Source of the DNA: Bacteroidota bacterium
GTDB taxonomy: Bacteria; Bacteroidota; Bacteroidia; Bacteroidales; Paludibacteraceae
Direction of reading: 5' to 3'
DNA: 64,000 nucleotides
NCBI GenBank assembly: GCA_023391625.1
Contig: JAEWAN010000006.1
Coordinates: forward strand, 310,001-374,000
The notes beneath the pieces are model-generated. The model did no database searches, was not told where the DNA came from, and saw only the letters and a program-made list of their open reading frames with translations. The position numbers and the translations under genes are program-made. Positions 25,263-35,058 of the stretch are shown in pieces (position 1 is the first letter of the stretch; each line of letters opens with the position of its first letter).

Positions 25263-25905
25263 AATGAAAGGTCTTCTATTCATAACACACCAGACTGATA
25301 AATACAGTTATATCCAGTCTGTAGAAATAGCGCTTGCCGGGGGATGTAAACAAATCCAGTTACGAATGAAAGATGCTTCGCCTGCAGAAGTAGAAGAAAC
25401 CGGATTAATTATAAAAAAAATGTGCGATGAAAATGGAGCTGATTTGTACATAGACGACCATGTAAGCGTTTGCAAAAACATAGGAGCAACAGGAGTACAT
25501 CTGGGGAAAATGGACATGTCGCCTGCCGAAGCACGCCATATACTTGGAAATGACTTTATAATAGGCGGAACTGCAAATACATTTAAAGACATAAAACGTT
25601 TATATGAAGCTGGAGTAGATTACATCGGACTCGGACCATTCCGTTTCACTACTACAAAAAAGAATCTAAGCCCCGTATTAGGATTGGACGGTTATCAAAG
25701 AATCATTAACCAATGCAAAGAAGCTCATATCCACTTACCTGTATTGGCAATAGGAGGAATTACAGTCAGCGATATCCCAGAAATCATGGAAACCGGAGTT
25801 TCCGGCATTGCTTTATCCTCCACCATTTTACAAGCTGAAGATCCAGTGGAAGAGACAAAAAAAATAATGCTGATTACAAATAAAATAGTCCATGAATCCC
25901 GATAA
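25255..25905 (+). CDS. thiE: Thiamine phosphate synthase
   Basis: 216 residues, overlapping the preceding gene by 8 bases (an in-frame ATG at 25264 is an alternative start). It joins HMP-PP to the thiazole phosphate. Canonical signatures: IQLRMKD, ADLYIDDHV, GVHLGKMDM, DYIGLGPFRFTTTK with the phosphate-binding Thr-Lys, and IGGITVSDI. After it a 110-base gap precedes thiG. Confidence 0.94.
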   Translation: MNEMKGLLFITHQTDKYSYIQSVEIALAGGCKQIQLRMKDASPAEVEETGLIIKKMCDENGADLYIDDHVSVCKNIGATGVHLGKMDMSPAEARHILGNDFIIGGTANTFKDIKRLYEAGVDYIGLGPFRFTTTKKNLSPVLGLDGYQRIINQCKEAHIHLPVLAIGGITVSDIPEIMETGVSGIALSSTILQAEDPVEETKKIMLITNKIVHESR

Positions 25906-26015
25906 ATAAAACGCATATTTTTAGAACAACAAAGCAAAGGTAATTGATTGCAGTAACAGTAGATTATACTCCCCAACCTTATTTTGGAATATATTAAACA
26001 TTAATCACTATACAA

Positions 26016-26783
26016 ATGAATAAACTAATCATTGCAGGAAAAGAATTTAACTCACGCCTTTTTCTGGGAACCGGAAAATTCAGTTCCAACGAATTAATGG
26101 GAAAAGCAATTGCGGCTTCCGGAAGTGAGATGGTAACCGTTGCCATGAAACGGCTTGATATCGGCAATAAAGAAGACGATATGTTGCAGCATATCCAGAA
26201 TCCATCTATTCAGCTATTACCGAATACTTCAGGAGTGCGTAATGCCAAAGAAGCTGTATTTGCGGCACAACTTGCACGTGAAGCTTTTGAAACAAACTGG
26301 CTGAAACTGGAAATACACCCGGATCCGCGTTATCTGTTGCCAGACCCTATAGAAACGCTGAAAGCAACGGAAGAACTGGCCAAACTGGGATTTATTGTTC
26401 TACCTTACATTCAGGCAGACCCGGTATTGTGTAAATTGCTGGAGGATGCAGGGACTTCCGCTGTTATGCCTTTAGGCGCCCCTATCGGCACAAACAAAGG
26501 ATTACGCACCCGCGATTTACTTGAAATCATTATAGAACAAAGTAAGGTTCCCGTAGTAGTAGACGCAGGAATCGGCGCCCCTTCACACGCAGCAGAAGCG
26601 ATGGAAATAGGAGCAGACGCAGTACTGGTAAATACAGCTATTGCAGTAGCCGGTGATCCCGTAAATATGGCAAAAGCATTTAAGCTGGCCGTTGAAAGCG
26701 GACGGATGGCTTTTGAAGCTAAACTTGCAGGACAACTGGACACTGCAGAAGCCAGCAGTCCGTTAACTTCTTTTTTAATGTAA
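26016..26783 (+). CDS. thiG: Thiazole synthase
   Basis: 255 residues. Marks of ThiG: SRLFLGTGKFSS near the N-terminus, the Schiff-base Lys region VTVAMKRLDI, WLKLEIHPDPRYLLPD, AVMPLGAPIGTNKGL and VVVDAGIGAPSHAAEAMEIGADAVLVNTA. It forms the thiazole phosphate from 1-deoxyxylulose 5-phosphate, dehydroglycine (from ThiH) and ThiS thiocarboxylate. Confidence 0.97.
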   Translation: MNKLIIAGKEFNSRLFLGTGKFSSNELMGKAIAASGSEMVTVAMKRLDIGNKEDDMLQHIQNPSIQLLPNTSGVRNAKEAVFAAQLAREAFETNWLKLEIHPDPRYLLPDPIETLKATEELAKLGFIVLPYIQADPVLCKLLEDAGTSAVMPLGAPIGTNKGLRTRDLLEIIIEQSKVPVVVDAGIGAPSHAAEAMEIGADAVLVNTAIAVAGDPVNMAKAFKLAVESGRMAFEAKLAGQLDTAEASSPLTSFLM

Positions 26784-26804
26784 CACAAAAAACAACAAAT
26801 AATA

Positions 26805-28511
26805 ATGGAAAAAAATAAGTTCAGGATTCACTACCCTTCCTCCAGGAAGATATATGTGCAGGGAAAACTCCATGACATCCAGGTAGCCATGCGTGAAGTC
26901 ACCTTGTTAGATACAATTACCATAGAGAACGGGCAAAAAATCGCCGAACCGAATGCTCCTGTTGTTATCTATGATACAAGCGGCCCATATTCCGATTCCA
27001 ACGCCGAAATAGATATTCGTAACGGTCTGAAACGAATCCGTGAAAAATGGATTGAGGAACGGAACGATACAGAAAAATTAGAAGCTTTTTCTTCGGAATA
27101 TTGCAACGAACGGTTATCCAATAAAAATCTGGATGCAATCCGTTTCCCTATCATCCATTATCCCCGTAAAGCTCAAAAAGGCAAACCTATTACACAAATG
27201 TATTATGCGCAACAGGGGATTATCACACCAGAAATGGAATATGTAGCCATTCGTGAAAACTTACAAAACGACAAATTAGGAATTGAAACACATATTACTC
27301 CTGAATTTGTAAGAAACGAAGTTGCTGCCGGACGTGCCGTCATACCGGCAAATATAAACCATCCGGAAGCAGAACCTATGATTATAGGCACAAACTTTCT
27401 GGTAAAGATAAACACCAACATCGGTAATTCCGCACTTTCATCAAGCATAGGTGAAGAAGTGGAAAAAGCGATATGGAGTTGCAAATGGGGTGGTGATACC
27501 CTTATGGATTTATCCACGGGAGACAATATCCACGAAACCAGAGAATGGATTATCCGCAACACTCCGGTTCCGGTAGGAACAGTTCCGTTATACCAGGCAT
27601 TGGAAAAAGTGAACGGCGACATTACGGCACTGACCTGGGAAATTTACCGGGATACATTAATCGAACAATGCGAACAAGGAGTGGATTACTTTACCATCCA
27701 TGCCGGATTATTACGTGCACATTTGCCTTTAACTAAAAGCAGAACAACTGGCATTGTATCACGGGGAGGATCTATCGTTGCAAACTGGATGACTGTTCAT
27801 AATCAGGAAAACTTATTTTACTCTCATTTTGAAGAAATTTGTGAGATTCTGGAACAATATGATGTCGCAGTATCTTTGGGAGACGGACTCCGTCCTGGTT
27901 CCATTGCCGATGCCAATGACCAGGCACAATTTGCCGAATTGAATGTGCTGGGAGAACTTACCGAAATTGCCTGGAAACATCATGTACAAGTTCTGATAGA
28001 AGGTCCTGGACACGTTCCTATGAATAAGATACGTGCTAATATGGACGAACAAATTCAACATTGCCATGGTGCTCCGTTCTATACATTAGGCCCATTGACC
28101 ACTGACATCGCTCCGGGATACGATCACATCACTTCTGCAATCGGAGCGGCACAGATAGCGTGGTACGGTACGGCCATGATATGCTATGTAACTCCGAAAG
28201 AACACCTTAGCCTACCGGATAAAGAAGACGTACGGGCTGGTGTGGTGGCTTACAAAATAGCTGCACATGCAGCCGATCTGGCCAAGGGACACCCCGGAGT
28301 TCAGGTAAGGGACAATGCATTAAGTAAAGCCCGCTATGACTTCCGTTGGAAAGACCAGTTCAACTTGTCTCTTGACCCGGAAAAGGCTCTTGAATATTAT
28401 CAAAGCGGCAGATTAGACCAAGATAGTGACCATTGCACTATGTGCGGGCCGCATTTCTGCGCAATGAAACTAACGAAACAAATGCACGATTGTGCTAAAG
28501 TAACAGAATAA
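26805..28511 (+). CDS. thiC: Phosphomethylpyrimidine synthase
   Basis: 568 residues. A radical-SAM enzyme that rearranges aminoimidazole ribotide to HMP-P. Its non-canonical C-terminal iron-sulfur motif (CxxCxxxxC) is visible as CTMCGPHFC. Other family stretches are ARAVIPANINHPEAEPMIIG, WIIRNTPVPVGTVPLYQAL, SRGGSIVANWM, LGDGLRPGSIADANDQAQ and EGPGHVPMNKI. It follows thiG by 21 bases and precedes thiH by 1 base. Confidence 0.97.
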   Translation: MEKNKFRIHYPSSRKIYVQGKLHDIQVAMREVTLLDTITIENGQKIAEPNAPVVIYDTSGPYSDSNAEIDIRNGLKRIREKWIEERNDTEKLEAFSSEYCNERLSNKNLDAIRFPIIHYPRKAQKGKPITQMYYAQQGIITPEMEYVAIRENLQNDKLGIETHITPEFVRNEVAAGRAVIPANINHPEAEPMIIGTNFLVKINTNIGNSALSSSIGEEVEKAIWSCKWGGDTLMDLSTGDNIHETREWIIRNTPVPVGTVPLYQALEKVNGDITALTWEIYRDTLIEQCEQGVDYFTIHAGLLRAHLPLTKSRTTGIVSRGGSIVANWMTVHNQENLFYSHFEEICEILEQYDVAVSLGDGLRPGSIADANDQAQFAELNVLGELTEIAWKHHVQVLIEGPGHVPMNKIRANMDEQIQHCHGAPFYTLGPLTTDIAPGYDHITSAIGAAQIAWYGTAMICYVTPKEHLSLPDKEDVRAGVVAYKIAAHAADLAKGHPGVQVRDNALSKARYDFRWKDQFNLSLDPEKALEYYQSGRLDQDSDHCTMCGPHFCAMKLTKQMHDCAKVTE

Positions 28512-28512
28512 T

Positions 28513-29634
28513 ATGGAATTATTTACTGAATTAATAAACCAATACGATTGGGAAGACATTAAATCACGCATCTATTCCAAAACGGCAAAAGATGTGGAAC
28601 TTGCATTAGGCAAAAGCGGCAGCCTGAATGTAGATGATTTTATGGCATTGATTTCACCCGCCGCCCAGGCATACCTGGAACCAATGGCTGCATTAAGCCG
28701 TAAATATACACAGCAACGGTTCGGAAAAACCATACAGTTCTACATTCCGTTATACCTGACCAATTCATGCACCAATCACTGTGTGTACTGTGGATTCAAC
28801 CACAATAACGATATTAAACGAATCATCCTGACTGACGAACAGATTATGCGGGAAGTAGAGGCTATCAAAGAAATAGGCGATTTCCGGCATATCCTACTGG
28901 TTACAGGAGAAAATCCGAGGGATGCCGGTTGCGACTACATTGAAAATGCCGTTAACCTGGTAAAACCTTATTTCTCTTCTATCTCCATTGAAGTTCAACC
29001 TTTAAAAGAAGATGAATATAAATGTTTAAGCGATGCCGGTGTAAATGCTGTATATTGCTATCAGGAAACATACAACAAATCCCGTTATAAAGTATACCAC
29101 CCGAAAGGGATGAAATCAAAATTCGACTGGCGCCTGGACGCTTTTGACCGGATGGGAAAAGCTGGTATCCACAAAATAGGATTAGGTGTACTGATAGGTC
29201 TGGAAGACTGGCGTACCGACGCTACTTTTATGGCGCTCCACCTGCGCTACTTGCAAAAGACATATTGGAAAACAAAATATTCTGTTTCGTTTCCACGTAT
29301 GCGTCCGCACGAAGGCAAAGAGTTCCAACCGAATGTTATCATGTCTGACAAGGAATTGGCACAAATCATTTTTGCATACCGCATATTTGATCATGATATA
29401 GAAATAGCCCTTTCCACCCGTGAAAACAATTCTTTCCGCGACAACATGACCACCTTGGGCGTTACTTCCCTAAGTGCCGGTTCTAAAACAGACCCGGGAG
29501 GTTATGCTGTCTATAAACAGGAACTGGAACAATTTGTTGTAAATGATGACCGTACTCCCGACGAAGTTCTAAGTGCAGTAAAAAGCCAAGGATACGAAGT
29601 TGTGTGGAAAGACTGGGATCAGAGTTTGCAATAA
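28513..29634 (+). CDS. thiH: 2-Iminoacetate synthase
   Basis: 373 residues. Radical-SAM enzyme that cleaves tyrosine to p-cresol and dehydroglycine, the glycine imine used by ThiG. The CxxxCxxC cluster is at Cys86, Cys90 and Cys93 (CTNHCVYC). YQETYNKSRYKVYHPKG and GLGVLIGLEDWRTDA are typical of ThiH. Last gene of the operon; a terminator follows. Use of ThiH rather than ThiO points to an oxygen-independent pathway, fitting an anaerobe. Confidence 0.96.
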   Translation: MELFTELINQYDWEDIKSRIYSKTAKDVELALGKSGSLNVDDFMALISPAAQAYLEPMAALSRKYTQQRFGKTIQFYIPLYLTNSCTNHCVYCGFNHNNDIKRIILTDEQIMREVEAIKEIGDFRHILLVTGENPRDAGCDYIENAVNLVKPYFSSISIEVQPLKEDEYKCLSDAGVNAVYCYQETYNKSRYKVYHPKGMKSKFDWRLDAFDRMGKAGIHKIGLGVLIGLEDWRTDATFMALHLRYLQKTYWKTKYSVSFPRMRPHEGKEFQPNVIMSDKELAQIIFAYRIFDHDIEIALSTRENNSFRDNMTTLGVTSLSAGSKTDPGGYAVYKQELEQFVVNDDRTPDEVLSAVKSQGYEVVWKDWDQSLQ

Positions 29635-29651
29635 GATAAACAATCTGTTAT

Positions 29652-29700
29652 AAAATAATAAAATCGGATAAGCATTTTACTTATCCGATTTTATTATTTT
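29652..29700. terminator. Bidirectional terminator between thiH and the S9 peptidase
   Basis: AAAATAATAAAATCGGATAAG and its complement pair over ~20 bp around a short loop, with A/T runs on both sides serving the two convergent genes. Confidence 0.85.
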
Positions 29701-29718
29701 ATATGGATTATAATTAAA

Positions 29719-31803
29719 CTATTTCAGCCATTTATCCAGCCAATCAAAAAATGTGCGTTGCCATAAAATGCTATTCTGAGGTTTGGTAACCCAATGGTTT
29801 TCATCCGGGAATACCAATAATTCCGCCGGTACTCCCCTTAAAACAGCAGCATTAAATGCTGCCATTCCCTGAGAAGCTAAAATACGATAATCTTTCTCAC
29901 CATGTATAACTAAAATAGGAGTGTCCCATTTATCCACAAATAAGTGAGGTGAGTTAGCATAAGATTTTTTAACCGTTTTATTTTCCTTATCCCAGTAAGG
30001 ACCACCTAAATCCCAGTTAGCAAACCACATTTCTTCAGTTTCAAGATACTGTTGTTCCATATTAAAAAATCCGTCATGGGCAATAAAAGCTTTAAAACGC
30101 TTTTCATGATGCCCGGCCAGCCAAAATACGGAAAAGCCGCCGTAACTGGCGCCCACACAGCCCAAGTGCTCCTTATCAACATAAGCTTCTTTAGCCACTT
30201 CATCAATAGCGGACAAGTAATCTTTCATATTCTGCCCACCATAATCCCCACTAATCTGTTCTTTCCACTCTTCTCCAAAGCCAAGGACTCCACGGCGGTT
30301 AGGAGCTACAATAATGTAGCCATTAGCAGCCATCAACTGAAAATTCCATCGGTAAGACCAAAACTGGCTCACACCGGATTGAGGTCCGCCCTGACAATAA
30401 AGCAATATAGGATATTTTTTAGAAGAATCAAAATCCGGTGGAAAAATGACCCAGGCCAGCATTTGTTTATTATCTATCGTTTTAATCCACCGTTCTTCCA
30501 CTTGTCCCATTTTCAACTGTGCCATAATATCCTTATTCTCATAAGACAATTCAATAGCTTCCCCGGTAGCTACATCGACAGAATAAATTTCACTTGGGGC
30601 ACTCATTGATTGCCTTAAAGCAATCAACCTGCCACCGACCGGATAAGCCACCTGATAATCATGTGTACCCTGAGTTACTGAATTGATTTCACCTGTGACA
30701 ATATCGGCCTTATATATTTGCGTTTTAGCCTGCCAGTTACTTACAAAATAAATGGTTTTATTATCATCTGCCCAAACCAGGCTTCCTACATTCTGATCAA
30801 AACCAACCGATAAATCCCGCTTTTCTCCCGAATTCACATTCATAATAAAAAGCCTGTTCTTATCAGACTCATAACCGTCACGTTCCATGCTTTCCCAAGC
30901 CAGCCATTGTCCATCCGGAGAAAACACAGGATTCACGTCATAGCCCATCATCCCTTCGGTAACATTCCGGGTTACTCCTGTTTTTACTTCATAAAAATAA
31001 ATATCGGAGTTTGTGGAAACGGCATATTCCTTTCCTGTTTTTTTACGGCAAGTATAAGCTATAAGACTTCCATCTGGACTCCACGCCAACTGCTCTATTC
31101 CCCCAAAAGGTTTCATCGGACTTTCATAAGGTTCTCCATCCAACAAATCTTTCTCTCCGGAAACTCTATTTCCTTTGAAATCTGCAATAAACGGATGAGG
31201 TACGGTTTGTTTCCATTCATCCCAGTGCTTATACATCAAATCCGTTACAATAATACCACCTGCTTTCGGCAAATCCGGATATTTATCTACTGTACGTTCT
31301 CCTTGTTTCACATCTGCGATAAACAATAATTTTGTTTCATCCGGAGAAAACCGGAACGCATTTATACCTCCCTCCCGATCAGTCAATTGTTTTTTCCCTG
31401 TCCCGTCAACCTTCATCATCCACAATTGCATACTACCGGATTCATCGGAAAGAAATGCGATATGTTCACCATCATTCATCCACTTAAATCCGGATTTTTT
31501 ATTTCCATTCCAGGTTAACTGTTTCTTACCGGAGCCATCCACATTCATCACAAACAGTTCGGTATTCCCCTTATCTTCCGGCACACTGTAATAAGTAACT
31601 GTATATAGAAACTTCTTTCCATCAGGTGAAATATCTATACCTCCAACCCGTCCTAAAGACCATAAAACTTCCGGTGACAGCAAACTGTCTGAGATCACTG
31701 GGTTTTGCTTACCGATAATAACTGCCTCTTCTTTTTTATTCTCACAACTCATAACTGATACAACGGCTATCGCCAGAATAATTAGTTTAAAATATTTTTT
31801 CAT
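29719..31803 (-). CDS. S9-family prolyl oligopeptidase lipoprotein
   Basis: 694 residues with an SPII signal (lipobox VMSC, Cys20). The N-terminal two-thirds is a beta-propeller with TolB-like/PD40 repeats (GKKFLYTVTYY, NDGEHIAFLSDESG, SPDGSLIAYTCR, FSPDGQWLAWES). The C-terminal ~250 residues are an alpha/beta-hydrolase with the triad Ser553 (GASYGGF), Asp638 (HGEKDYR) and His670 (DENHW). It resembles the dipeptidyl/acylaminoacyl peptidases of Bacteroidota, which trim oligopeptides outside the cytoplasm. It stands alone. Confidence 0.93.
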   Translation of the reverse strand: MKKYFKLIILAIAVVSVMSCENKKEEAVIIGKQNPVISDSLLSPEVLWSLGRVGGIDISPDGKKFLYTVTYYSVPEDKGNTELFVMNVDGSGKKQLTWNGNKKSGFKWMNDGEHIAFLSDESGSMQLWMMKVDGTGKKQLTDREGGINAFRFSPDETKLLFIADVKQGERTVDKYPDLPKAGGIIVTDLMYKHWDEWKQTVPHPFIADFKGNRVSGEKDLLDGEPYESPMKPFGGIEQLAWSPDGSLIAYTCRKKTGKEYAVSTNSDIYFYEVKTGVTRNVTEGMMGYDVNPVFSPDGQWLAWESMERDGYESDKNRLFIMNVNSGEKRDLSVGFDQNVGSLVWADDNKTIYFVSNWQAKTQIYKADIVTGEINSVTQGTHDYQVAYPVGGRLIALRQSMSAPSEIYSVDVATGEAIELSYENKDIMAQLKMGQVEERWIKTIDNKQMLAWVIFPPDFDSSKKYPILLYCQGGPQSGVSQFWSYRWNFQLMAANGYIIVAPNRRGVLGFGEEWKEQISGDYGGQNMKDYLSAIDEVAKEAYVDKEHLGCVGASYGGFSVFWLAGHHEKRFKAFIAHDGFFNMEQQYLETEEMWFANWDLGGPYWDKENKTVKKSYANSPHLFVDKWDTPILVIHGEKDYRILASQGMAAFNAAVLRGVPAELLVFPDENHWVTKPQNSILWQRTFFDWLDKWLK

Positions 31804-31818
31804 ATGATTTTATATATA

Positions 31819-31826
31819 CAAATGTA
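31819..31826 (-). promoter_or_regulatory. Candidate -7 box for the S9 peptidase
   Basis: TACATTTG on the minus strand, 15 bases before the start codon. Confidence 0.5.
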
Positions 31827-31864
31827 ACTGTTCTGAATAAAGATTGTTCACCAGATGAAAACAA

Positions 31865-32554
31865 TCAGGCAACAGCCAAAGTAAAAACGCTTGTTTTTAT
31901 GTTTTTTGTTCTTTGTAGCGCATGGACACACGCCTCTACAGTAGAACCTGTTGTCAGAACGTCATCCACCAGCAAAACATGCTTATTTTCAAACACACCG
32001 GTATCTAACAAATAAAAAATTCCAAAAGTATTTTCATAACGTTCATAAACGGTTTTACTGGTTTGTGAAACATTATCCTTAATCCTTATCAAAGATTCGT
32101 TATCTACAGGCTTCCCCATTACGGAAGCAATTCCCCGGACAATCCATTCACTCTGATTATATCCCCTCTCCTTCCGTTTCTCCGGATGTAAGGGAACCGG
32201 TACTATTACATCAACCGAGTTAAAATCCTCCGATTCCATCAGTGCCACACCAGCATACTTTCCTAATTCAAAAGCTAATTTTTTATTCCCCTTATATTTA
32301 ATTTGCACAAGTATTTTCTGAAAATCAGATCCTTTATGATAAAAGAAAAAAGAACTTGCACGAAACACATCCACCTTGCCCCAAAACCGTTGCTCAACAG
32401 GATTAGAGTTTAATAAATGATAATTTGTTTTAGGCAAATTATAAAGACAAGACAAACAAATGCACTTTTCCTGTCCAACCAAACAATTGCCACAAACAGG
32501 ACAAATATCCGGAAAGATGATATCAAGCAAGGCTGTGACGGGATTCCATTTCAT
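31865..32554 (-). CDS. ComF-family phosphoribosyltransferase-like protein
   Basis: 229 residues. The N-terminus carries a zinc-finger-like cluster (CPVCGNC ... CICLSC), then the PRTase fold with VIVPVPLHPEKRKERGYNQSEW and the PRPP-binding LLVDDVLTTGSTV. ComF-type proteins take part in DNA uptake or transformation in some bacteria; in others the role is unknown. It is the last gene of a tight lpd-dgkA-comF unit (3-base gap to dgkA). Confidence 0.9.
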   Translation of the reverse strand: MKWNPVTALLDIIFPDICPVCGNCLVGQEKCICLSCLYNLPKTNYHLLNSNPVEQRFWGKVDVFRASSFFFYHKGSDFQKILVQIKYKGNKKLAFELGKYAGVALMESEDFNSVDVIVPVPLHPEKRKERGYNQSEWIVRGIASVMGKPVDNESLIRIKDNVSQTSKTVYERYENTFGIFYLLDTGVFENKHVLLVDDVLTTGSTVEACVHALQRTKNIKTSVFTLAVA

Positions 32555-32557
32555 AGG

Positions 32558-32920
32558 TTAACTAAAAAGGAGCGCCCACCCTTTAGGTACAAAAATAATC
32601 AGTCCTCCTATAGCCGAAAAAACAGCACATACCAACACAGCTCCTGCGGCAATATCTTTGGCTCTGCCTGCCAATGGGTGATATTCCGGAGAAACCAAAT
32701 CTACAAGGCTCTCAATTGCCGAATTAAACAATTCCGCACCAAAAACCAATCCGAAACAAAACAGGCAAAACAACCATTCCATCGTACTAATTTTAAATAA
32801 AAATCCACAAATCACTACCAAAACAGCAATAACCAAGTGAATTCTCATATTAGGTTCTGATTTCAAGGTCTGACCGATACCATGGAAAGCATACCCAAAA
32901 CTCTTTATACGTTTATTCAT
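32558..32920 (-). CDS. Diacylglycerol/undecaprenol kinase
   Basis: 120 residues with three membrane helices. The DgkA signature is visible: RIHLVIAVLVV in helix 1, then AELFNSAIESLVDLVSPE with the catalytic and metal-binding Glu residues, then KDIAAGAVLVCAVFSAIGGL. In Gram-negatives the enzyme recycles diacylglycerol; in Gram-positives the same family acts on undecaprenol. The substrate here is not fixed by sequence. It lies 6 bases after lpd and 3 before comF. Confidence 0.9.
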   Translation of the reverse strand: MNKRIKSFGYAFHGIGQTLKSEPNMRIHLVIAVLVVICGFLFKISTMEWLFCLFCFGLVFGAELFNSAIESLVDLVSPEYHPLAGRAKDIAAGAVLVCAVFSAIGGLIIFVPKGWALLFS

Positions 32921-32926
32921 TTTATA

Positions 32927-34297
32927 TCAAACTATTTTATCAAGATCAAAAGTATTCAATGTTTCTTTCATGATTTCACTTACACTGGGATGGGGAAACA
33001 CCTGTTTCTGCCACTGTTCTACGGTAAGGTTTTGCTCAATAGCCAATACCGCAGAAGAAATAATTTCCGACGAGGAATTTCCGAGTAAATGTACTCCAAG
33101 AATCTGGTCATTTGTTCCGACAAGAATTTTACAAAGGCCGTTTCCTCCTTCATTCTCAGCTACAAAACGGCCGGAATAAGTCATAGGCAATTTCAGTACC
33201 TCATAAGGAATATTTTTTTGCAGCAAAGTTTCTTCCGTTTCACCTACACCAGCCGCTTCCGGATTTGTATAAATAACTGACGGTATCGCTTTATAGCTCA
33301 TCATGTCATATTCACCAAACATATAGTTTACGGCAACTTCAGCTTCTCTTACCGCTGTATGGGCTAACATGGAATGACCGGTTACATCTCCCGCCGCAAA
33401 AATACCCGGACAAGCGCTTTGCATATGTTCATCAACCACAATGCCTTTATTCGGTGTATATTCCAAAGAAAAATTTTCCAGTCCGATTCCAGAGACATTG
33501 GGTCTCCGCCCTACCGAAACGAAAATTCTTTCTACCGGGAATTCATGAACAGTACCCTCCTGCTCAAAATACAATTTTTTATCTTTTACTTCCGTTACCA
33601 CTGCAGATAAACAGAATGTAACTCCTTTTTTTGTCAACTCTTCCCTCAGCGCTTTAGCCACTTCTGCATCTGCTGTATTAAATAAGATTTCATTCTGCAT
33701 TTCAAAAACAGTGACTTCAACCCCCAGACTATTATATAATCCGGCAAATTCCACTCCGATAACCCCACCTCCTATAACAGCAATTCGGGAAGGCAGTTCT
33801 TTTGACAATAAAGCCTCCCGATTAGTCCACACTTCGTCCGGCAGCAAGCCTATGATAGGAGGCATAATATTCTGAGAACCGCTACACACTAAAACGTTAC
33901 GACATACATATTCCTCTCCATCGGAAGAAAGCGCAAAACCTTTTTCATCTCGCCCACTGATACAAGCTTCCCCTGTAACGACCAAAATATCAGGATGATT
34001 TAATTTGGCTCGAATACCTGCATTCAGCTTACGAACAACTTTATTTTTACGGGCTACAATCTTAGAATAATCAAAACCCGGAGTTTCCGTAAGAATTCCA
34101 TATTTAGATGCAGACCGGATATTTTCCAGTAATTTTGTACTATAAAGCAAAGTTTTAGTGGGTATGCAACCTTCATTCAGACAGACTCCTCCAAGTTCAT
34201 TTTTCTCAAAAAGAATCACTTTCATCCCTAATTTTGCAGCATGTTCCGCAGCTGTATAACCAGCCGGGCCTCCTCCTATAATTCCAAGATCATACAT
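32927..34297 (-). CDS. lpdA: Dihydrolipoyl dehydrogenase
   Basis: 456 residues, the normal length. N-terminal FAD-binding GIIGGGPAGYTAA, redox disulfide Cys39/Cys44 in GGVCLNEGCIPTK, NAD-binding GGGVIGVEFAGLYNSLGVEV, FAGDVTGHSMLAHTA, and the C-terminal active-site HPSVSEIM with the His-Pro pair. It reoxidises lipoamide for 2-oxoacid dehydrogenases and the glycine cleavage system; gcvH is in this same window. No E1/E2 genes are nearby. First gene of the unit with dgkA and comF. Confidence 0.95.
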   Translation of the reverse strand: MYDLGIIGGGPAGYTAAEHAAKLGMKVILFEKNELGGVCLNEGCIPTKTLLYSTKLLENIRSASKYGILTETPGFDYSKIVARKNKVVRKLNAGIRAKLNHPDILVVTGEACISGRDEKGFALSSDGEEYVCRNVLVCSGSQNIMPPIIGLLPDEVWTNREALLSKELPSRIAVIGGGVIGVEFAGLYNSLGVEVTVFEMQNEILFNTADAEVAKALREELTKKGVTFCLSAVVTEVKDKKLYFEQEGTVHEFPVERIFVSVGRRPNVSGIGLENFSLEYTPNKGIVVDEHMQSACPGIFAAGDVTGHSMLAHTAVREAEVAVNYMFGEYDMMSYKAIPSVIYTNPEAAGVGETEETLLQKNIPYEVLKLPMTYSGRFVAENEGGNGLCKILVGTNDQILGVHLLGNSSSEIISSAVLAIEQNLTVEQWQKQVFPHPSVSEIMKETLNTFDLDKIV

Positions 34298-34322
34298 AGA
34301 TTGCGGTACTTAATTTATAAAA

Positions 34323-34365
34323 CAAAAAAAGTTTGTTCTGATACAAATATATATCAAAACAAACT
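34323..34365 (-). terminator. Terminator after mscL
   Basis: AGTTTGTTTTGATA and TATCAGAACAAACT pair on the minus strand (one mismatch), followed by TTTTTTTG. Confidence 0.85.
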
Positions 34366-34386
34366 CTTAGTCAATAAAAAAACGGT

Positions 34387-34815
34387 TTATTTTTTCTCCT
34401 TCAGGATATCACGTATCTCTGTAAGCAACACTTCTTCTTTTGTAGGAGCAGGAGGCGCAGCGGGTTTAACTTCTTCCTCTTTCTCTTTATGGGTAGTCAA
34501 CTTATTAATCAGACGAATCATCATAAAAATAGAGAACGCAATAATAAGAAAATCAAAAGTTACCTGTAAAAAATTACCATAATTCAGAGTTACGGCAACT
34601 TCCTGTACCCCTTCCACAACCCGTGCCGGACGAAGCACCAGTTTCAAGTCTGTAAAATTTACTCCTCCTACAAGCAATCCAATAGGCGGCATTATAATAT
34701 CTGCGACCAAAGAAGATACTATCTTACCAAATGCTCCCCCGATGATGACACCGACTGCCATATCAACGACATTGCCACGCATGGCAAAATCCTTAAATTC
34801 TTTAAAGAATCCCAT
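34387..34815 (-). CDS. mscL: Large-conductance mechanosensitive channel
   Basis: 142 residues. N-terminal amphipathic helix and first pore helix (FKDFAMRGNVVDMAVGVIIG, then GAFGKIVSSLVADIIMPPIG), a periplasmic loop, the second helix (FDFLIIAFSIFMMIRLIN), and a charged C-terminal bundle with a Pro/Ala linker. MscL opens under membrane tension to release solutes on osmotic downshock. It is monocistronic, followed by its own terminator. Confidence 0.97.
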   Translation of the reverse strand: MGFFKEFKDFAMRGNVVDMAVGVIIGGAFGKIVSSLVADIIMPPIGLLVGGVNFTDLKLVLRPARVVEGVQEVAVTLNYGNFLQVTFDFLIIAFSIFMMIRLINKLTTHKEKEEEVKPAAPPAPTKEEVLLTEIRDILKEKK

Positions 34816-35015
34816 ATCAAAAATAATTTAATTAATAATTCACATTTTTTTCTTTTATAAGAAATAACGACTTTAAAGTAACTTTTGTTCTGAATTATTA
34901 TAATTTATTGATATATGTAGGAAATAAATCAATCCGATTGTCAAATAATAACAAATGTAAGGCATTTTATAACAACTATAATTTATTTGTTATTTCATTA
35001 TCAATAAAAAAACAC

Positions 35016-35023
35016 TAATTTTG
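35016..35023 (+). promoter_or_regulatory. Candidate -7 box for fba
   Basis: TAATTTTG, 35 bases before the ATG at 35059, in a long AT-rich upstream region (34816-35058) without any gene. Confidence 0.6.
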
Positions 35024-35058
35024 TGACCAGAATTCTCAAACTAAAAAATATAAACATT

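Noticed and set aside
34947..34994. 10-base inverted match (AATAACAAAT) upstream of fba
   Set aside because: AT-rich and short; expected by chance in this composition.
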